The notes under the pieces: model-generated
Databases searched by the model: none
What the model saw: the letters and a program-made list of their open reading frames with translations, nothing else
Told to the model about the DNA's origin: nothing
Part shown: piece after piece, positions 3,924-7,305 of the stretch
Layout of the letters: the number at the start of each line of letters is the position of its first letter
Numbering within the stretch: the stretch's first letter is position 1
Position numbers and translations under genes: made by a program
Assembly: GCA_958445895.1 (NCBI GenBank)
Contig: CAUCTV010000060.1
Span: 1 to 7,305, forward strand
Direction of reading: 5' to 3'
Length of the DNA stretch: 7,305 nt
From: an uncultured Collinsella sp.
GTDB lineage: Bacteria > Actinomycetota > Coriobacteriia > Coriobacteriales > Coriobacteriaceae

Positions 3924-5303
3924 CTAATGCACAAACATGCGCACGAACTTGCGCTTCCAGCTTGCGTAAGGGGCATAGCGGAACGGCACGTCCAGCCACG
4001 TTGCCTTGTTCACGATGCTCTTCTTGTGGCTAAACGTATCGAAGCTCTCGCGTCCATGGTACTGTCCCATACCGCTCGCCCCCATGCCGCCAAAGCCCAT
4101 ATGGCTCGTGGCCAAATGCATAATGGTGTCATTAACACAGCCACCACCAAAGGGCACGTAACGCACAAAGCGCTGCTGAACCTCACGGTCTTGGCTAAAG
4201 ATATACAGGGCCAGCGGCGTCGGACGATCCGTAATAAACGTCTCGGCCTCGTCTAGGCTCTCAAACGACAGCGCCGGCAAGATGGGGCCGAAAATCTCCT
4301 CCTGCATTACGGCGTCCTCAGGCGCCACGCCGTCCAAAATCGTCGGTTCAATCTTGAGCGACGACTCGCGCGCGGTACCTCCCAGCACAACCTTGTCGGG
4401 GTCGATCAGCCCGCGTACGCGCGCGAAATGCTTGGCGTTGACAATATGACCGTAATTCTCATTGTCGAGCGGATGCTCGCCAAACATGCGGCGGGCCTCC
4501 TCCTTGATGAGGTCCAGCAGCTCGTCGTGCACGCGCGCATCGACCAGCAGGTAGTCGGGCGCCACGCAGGTCTGCCCCACGTTGAGCCATTTACCAAAGG
4601 CGATACGGCGTGCCGCGACCTTCAAGTTAGCCGTCGCATCCACGATGCAGGGACTCTTTCCGCCCAGCTCAAGCGTCACGGGTGTGAGGTTTTTACTTGC
4701 ACGCTCCATGACGAGCTTGCCGACCGGAACGCTACCGGTAAAGAAGATCTTGTCCCAGCACTCATCGAGCAACGCTTCGTTTTCGGCACGTCCGCCTTCG
4801 ACGACCGTCACCAAGCGCGGATCAAATGCCTCTTCACAGATTTGCTTGAGCACCGCGCTCGATGCCGGAGCATAGGCGCTCGGCTTGATGACCACGGTAT
4901 TGCCCGCGGCAAGGGCGCCGGCGAGTGGCTCGAGCGTCAGTAAAAACGGGTAGTTCCACGGAGCCATGATGAGTGTGACGCCATAGGGCACGGACTGCGT
5001 CTTGCACACACTCACGGCGTTGGCGAGGTCACACGGACGCAGGCGCGAGCGACTCCATCGAGCCACATGCGCAATCTGATAACGAATCTCGGAAAGCGAG
5101 GTGCCGATCTCGCACATATACGCCTCGTCATGCGACTTTCCCAAATCGGTCTTGAGCGCATGGGCAATATCGGCCTCGTGGGCCCGCACCGCATCGCGTA
5201 AACTCACGAGCGCACGACGTCGAGCATCGACATCAAACGTGGCGTGCGTCTTAAAATAGGCGCGCTGATCGGCAACGATGCGCGCGATTTCCTCGGTGTT
5301 CAT
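3924..5303 (-). CDS. NAD(P)+-dependent aldehyde dehydrogenase, ALDH3-like
   Basis: A complete 459-aa aldehyde dehydrogenase oxidising an aldehyde to its acid with NAD+ or NADP+. Landmarks in order: N117 in APWNYPF (oxyanion hole), K140 in KPS (cofactor binding), FTGS at 188-191, general base E212 in ELGGKSP, catalytic C246 in GQTCVAPD, and E336 in EEIFGP. The length near 460 and the short N-terminus resemble class 3 ALDHs rather than the roughly 490-aa classes. It has no CoA-acylating features, so the product should be free acid. The substrate is unknown. The ATG at 5303 has AGGAGG 4 bases upstream, overlapping the TAG of the alcohol dehydrogenase gene 8 bases away, so the two genes are almost certainly co-transcribed and translationally coupled. 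The last residues include a basic stretch (WKRKFVRMFVH), perhaps for membrane association as in some ALDH3 enzymes. Confidence 0.95.
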   Translation of the reverse strand: MNTEEIARIVADQRAYFKTHATFDVDARRRALVSLRDAVRAHEADIAHALKTDLGKSHDEAYMCEIGTSLSEIRYQIAHVARWSRSRLRPCDLANAVSVCKTQSVPYGVTLIMAPWNYPFLLTLEPLAGALAAGNTVVIKPSAYAPASSAVLKQICEEAFDPRLVTVVEGGRAENEALLDECWDKIFFTGSVPVGKLVMERASKNLTPVTLELGGKSPCIVDATANLKVAARRIAFGKWLNVGQTCVAPDYLLVDARVHDELLDLIKEEARRMFGEHPLDNENYGHIVNAKHFARVRGLIDPDKVVLGGTARESSLKIEPTILDGVAPEDAVMQEEIFGPILPALSFESLDEAETFITDRPTPLALYIFSQDREVQQRFVRYVPFGGGCVNDTIMHLATSHMGFGGMGASGMGQYHGRESFDTFSHKKSIVNKATWLDVPFRYAPYASWKRKFVRMFVH

Positions 5304-5311
5304 GGGCCCTC

Positions 5312-6532
5312 CTAGTTCTCGTCTTCAAACATACCACCCGCAACGACCTCGTACATATGCTCGAGCTCCAAACGGTCCATTAAAAGCGGAACGGGGTACA
5401 GGGGATTGGCCTCGGCATCGGCATGCGCCGCCATCTCAGGAATGTCGGAGCGGCGAATGCCCGTCACATATTTGGGTATGCCCAAGGCGGCGTTCATGCG
5501 GTCGACCCAATCGATAAAGGCCTCAGCAGCCACGTTGTCCAGCGCATTAGCCGGCGCAATGCCGGCCATGCGGGCGAGATCGGCGAGCTTGGGAGCAGCA
5601 GCTTCGCCATAGGCGCGAAGCATGTGCGGCAGGATGATGGCGTTGGCCAAGCCGTGGGGAATCCCGTAACGCCCGCCCAGGCTGTGCGCGATGGCATGGA
5701 CGTATCCAACATAAGAGCGCGTAAAGGCAACGCCCGCTTTATACGCCGCCGAAAGCATATTGCGGCGCGCACGCATGTTGCCACCGCACTCATAGGCCTC
5801 GAGCAAATTGTCGTGGATGAGCTGCACCGCCTGGCGCGCCATCTTGCGCGTATAGGGCGTGGTGCTGCGCCCGATAAAGGCCTCGACGGCATGTGTCAGG
5901 GCGTCCATGCCCGTTTGCCCCGTAATGGAGGCGGGCAGGCCGCGCGTAAACTCGGGGTCGTGCACCGCAAAGCGCGGGATCAGCACAAAGTCGTTAATGG
6001 GATACTTGTAGTGCGTCTCGTCGTCGGTAATTACCGCTGCAAGCGTGACCTCGCTTCCCGTGCCCGCCGTGGTGGGAACGGCGATGAGCAGCGGCAGGCG
6101 ACGATGGATACACAACAGGCCGCGCATCTTGTTGATGGGCTTCTTTGGCTGCGCGATGCGCGCGCCCACGCCCTTGGCGCAGTCCATGGCCGAACCGCCG
6201 CCAAAGCCGATAATGGCCTGGCAGGCGCTCTCTCGATACAGAGATGCCGCTTCCTCCACGTTTGAGACCGTGGGGTTCGCACATGTTTCGGCATAGACCG
6301 CAGCGCTAATTCCCTTGGACGCGAGCGCTGTCTCGAGCGGTGCCGTGAGCCCCAGACGGGCAATGCCGGGATCTGTCACGATAAGAACATGGTGTATTGA
6401 ACGCTTTTGAAGCACTGCGGGCACTTCCTCAGCGTGCTCTAAAATGCGTGGCTCGGTATAGGGCAGCACCGGCAATGCGATGCGAAAAACCGTTTGATAC
6501 GTTCGGCACCAGGCGCGGCGGGCTAGATGCAT
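5312..6532 (-). CDS. Iron-containing (group III) alcohol dehydrogenase
   Basis: A 406-aa cytoplasmic alcohol dehydrogenase interconverting an alcohol and aldehyde with NAD(P)H. The cofactor domain shows GFGGGSAMDCAK (109-120; GGGS 111-114, D117) and PTTAGTGSEVT (153-163). The metal site matches FucO-type enzymes with identical spacing: D210 and H214 in MDALTHAVEAF, H279 in YVHAIAHSLGG, H293 in IPHGLANAIILP. Length is normal. The frame runs upstream to 6613, but the ATG at 6530-6532 is preferred: AAGGAG lies 8 bases upstream, and the extra 27 residues would cross operator-like sequence. It is the first gene of an operon with the aldehyde dehydrogenase. The pair could run an alcohol to acid or reduce aldehydes to regenerate NAD+. 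Two Rex-like sites upstream suggest control by NADH/NAD+ ratio. Substrate is unknown. Confidence 0.96.
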   Translation of the reverse strand: MHLARRAWCRTYQTVFRIALPVLPYTEPRILEHAEEVPAVLQKRSIHHVLIVTDPGIARLGLTAPLETALASKGISAAVYAETCANPTVSNVEEAASLYRESACQAIIGFGGGSAMDCAKGVGARIAQPKKPINKMRGLLCIHRRLPLLIAVPTTAGTGSEVTLAAVITDDETHYKYPINDFVLIPRFAVHDPEFTRGLPASITGQTGMDALTHAVEAFIGRSTTPYTRKMARQAVQLIHDNLLEAYECGGNMRARRNMLSAAYKAGVAFTRSYVGYVHAIAHSLGGRYGIPHGLANAIILPHMLRAYGEAAAPKLADLARMAGIAPANALDNVAAEAFIDWVDRMNAALGIPKYVTGIRRSDIPEMAAHADAEANPLYPVPLLMDRLELEHMYEVVAGGMFEDEN

Positions 6533-6549
6533 AAAGGAAGCTCCTTCAT

Positions 6550-6567
6550 TTGTTGATTGGTCAACAT
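6550..6567. promoter_or_regulatory. Rex-like operator O1 upstream of the alcohol dehydrogenase gene
   Basis: TTGTTGA, spacer TTGG, TCAACAT. The inner halves TGTTGA/TCAACA are a perfect dyad. Overall size (18 bp) and the 4-base spacer match the Rex box of Gram-positive bacteria (TTGTTAA-N4-TTAACAA), differing at the symmetric G/C position and the last base. It sits 17 bases before the adh start codon, where a bound repressor would block transcription. The sequence is seen; the Rex assignment is inferred. Confidence 0.5.
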
Positions 6568-6578
6568 TTGCTCGACCG

Positions 6579-6584
6579 ATTGTA
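6579..6584 (-). promoter_or_regulatory. Candidate -10 element for the adh-aldh operon
   Basis: The minus strand reads TACAAT (5 of 6 to TATAAT), 46 bases before the adh ATG and between the two operator-like dyads. No good -35 is found at 16-18 bases. It lies in the loop of an imperfect CGACCGAT/ATCGG-AG-GTCG dyad (6573-6598). Weak support only. Confidence 0.25.
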
Positions 6585-6613
6585 CTCATCGGAGGTCGCA
6601 CGAGGTCTAGCAA

Positions 6614-6631
6614 TCGTTAATCAATCAACAT
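6614..6631. promoter_or_regulatory. Rex-like operator O2 upstream of the alcohol dehydrogenase gene
   Basis: TCGTTAA, spacer TCAA, TCAACAT. It has the same half-site and 4-base spacer plan as O1, with its centre 64 bases away, close to six turns of the helix. The left half GTTAA fits the classical Rex half-site exactly. Two sites on the same helix face around a candidate -10 suggest cooperative repression or looping. Confidence 0.45.
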
Positions 6632-6676
6632 CTACACATGCTTAAATTGTTTTATTAAAAATCATTCCTAATAGGC

Positions 6677-6704
6677 TTCACATTCGGTCTCATTTATGGA
6701 TAAT
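6677..6704 (+). promoter_or_regulatory. Sigma70-type promoter of the rubrerythrin gene
   Basis: TTCACA (6677-6682, 5 of 6 to -35) and GATAAT (6699-6704, 5 of 6 to -10) are separated by 16 bases. The expected start near 6711 gives a leader of about 78 bases. A TATTA-N11-TAATA dyad (6653-6673) lies directly upstream in an AT-rich tract and could be a regulator site or UP-like element. Confidence 0.6.
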
Positions 6705-6722
6705 AGAACTCGTCAAGACGCA

Positions 6723-6753
6723 CGTCCGGAGAGGGCCCTTACGGGACCGGACG
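6723..6753 (+). promoter_or_regulatory. Leader hairpin in the rubrerythrin 5' untranslated region
   Basis: CGTCCGG (6723-6729) pairs perfectly with CCGGACG (6747-6753), with possible inner CCC/GGG pairing across TTAC. It lies near the 5' end of the predicted transcript, 35 bases before the ATG, with no U-run, so it is not a terminator. A 5' hairpin may stabilise an abundant mRNA. I recognise no riboswitch. Confidence 0.45.
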
Positions 6754-6788
6754 AGCGCACCATCGCCATCGATCGAAAGGATCGAATC

Positions 6789-7305
6789 ATGAAGTTTGTT
6801 TGCCCCGTTTGCGGTTATGTGGAAGAGTTCGACGGCGACCAGCTGCCCGAGGATTTCAAGTGCCCCCAGTGCGGCGTTCCCGGCTCTCGCTTCCTGAAGC
6901 AGGAGGAGGGCCAGCTCGAGTGGGCTGCCGAGCACGTCGTGGGCGTCGCCAAGATGGAGGGCGTCTCCGAGGACATCGTTGCCGATCTGCGCGCCAACTT
7001 TGAGGGCGAGTGCTCCGAGGTCGGTATGTACCTGGCCATGGCTCGCGTTGCTCATCGCGAGGGTTATCCCGAGATCGGCCTGTACTGGGAGAAGGCTGCC
7101 CACGAGGAGGCCGAGCATGCCGCCAAGTTCGCCGAGCTCCTGGGCGAGGTCGTGACCGATTCCACCAAGAAGAACCTCGAGATGCGCGTTGAGGCCGAGA
7201 ATGGCGCCACCGCCGGCAAGACCGATCTTGCCAAGCGCGCCAAGGCCGCTGGCCTCGATGCCATCCACGACACCGTGCACGAGATGGCTCGCGACGAGGC
7301 CCGCC
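6789..7305 (+). CDS. Reverse rubrerythrin / NADH-peroxidase-type protein (5' part)
   Basis: The first 172 codons are present; the gene continues past the window. Residues 1-35 form a rubredoxin-like iron site with C5, C8 (CPVCGY), C25 and C28 (CPQCGVPG). Residues about 45 onward form the ferritin-like di-iron helices: the FEGE motif (71-74), E107 and H110 in EEAEHA, E135/E137 in VEAEN, and the last helix starting EMARDEAR, where the missing part should supply the final ExxH histidine. The rubredoxin domain first and diiron domain second is the reverse of classical rubrerythrin. It is typical of anaerobes, where such proteins reduce hydrogen peroxide and oxygen with electrons from NADH via a rubredoxin reductase. 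AAAGGA lies 7 bases before the ATG. It is divergent from the adh-aldh operon across 256 bases. Confidence 0.95.
   Translation, partial: MKFVCPVCGYVEEFDGDQLPEDFKCPQCGVPGSRFLKQEEGQLEWAAEHVVGVAKMEGVSEDIVADLRANFEGECSEVGMYLAMARVAHREGYPEIGLYWEKAAHEEAEHAAKFAELLGEVVTDSTKKNLEMRVEAENGATAGKTDLAKRAKAAGLDAIHDTVHEMARDEAR

Noticed and set aside
3660..4256. Plus-strand 198-aa frame across the small ORFs and the ALDH 3' end
   Set aside because: It runs through the operon terminator and antisense to the ALDH, with no ribosome binding site or recognisable domain.
6533..6613. 27-residue N-terminal extension of the alcohol dehydrogenase
   Set aside because: The extension has no family similarity and overlaps the operator-like dyad. 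The internal ATG at 6532 has a good Shine-Dalgarno and gives normal length.
6696..6788. In-frame 31-residue N-terminal extension of the rubrerythrin from ATG 6696
   Set aside because: That ATG overlaps the predicted -10 element and has no ribosome binding site, whereas the ATG at 6789 has AAAGGA and starts exactly as the family does.

Overview
The window looks like the chromosome of an anaerobic, moderately GC-rich Coriobacteriia-type bacterium, with Collinsella or a close relative as the best guess. This is inferred from gene style and content: a reverse-type rubrerythrin, a group III iron alcohol dehydrogenase, a LicT/BglG antiterminator, and GC-rich codon use that prefers CGC/CGT for arginine. 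No rRNA, tRNA or CRISPR array was seen, so the taxonomy is not proven.

Left part (1-1957). The window opens in the 3' end of a rightward reading frame encoding a hydrophobic segment with a Lys/Arg-rich tail. A very short leftward ORF with a strong Shine-Dalgarno follows. A complete IS30-family insertion sequence occupies 290-1906. It has 28-bp imperfect terminal inverted repeats, a 3-bp CCC target duplication, one DDE transposase gene, a 40-bp perfect palindrome just inside the left end, and a roughly 195-bp noncoding right tail. Joining the two flanks restores an interrupted palindrome between the leftmost gene and licT, so the IS seems to have landed in a hairpin between convergent genes.

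Middle part (1958-3900, leftward). Read in transcription order, this holds a 59-aa Cys/His-rich small ORF, a 63-aa small ORF with an acidic front and basic back placed 6 nt after it, a calcineurin-like metallophosphoesterase, a GC-rich hairpin, and a LicT/BglG-type transcriptional antiterminator. The antiterminator keeps three of the four usual PRD histidines. No PTS or beta-glucoside gene is present here, so it is an orphan within this window.

Right part (3864-7305). A two-gene leftward operon encodes an iron-containing alcohol dehydrogenase followed 8 nt later by an ALDH3-like aldehyde dehydrogenase, and it ends in a hairpin terminator. Its upstream region carries two dyads with the layout of Rex (NADH/NAD+ sensor) operators, 64 bp apart, which suggests redox control of this alcohol/aldehyde pair. 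Diverging from the same 256-bp intergenic region is a rubredoxin-first (reverse) rubrerythrin with a good sigma70-type promoter and a leader hairpin; it runs off the right edge.

The right half reads as anaerobic redox housekeeping: fermentative alcohol/aldehyde interconversion next to peroxide detoxification. I found no clear new multi-gene system. The points most worth checking are the Rex-like operator pair, the PRD1 histidine loss in the antiterminator, the coupled microproteins, and the subterminal palindrome of the IS.
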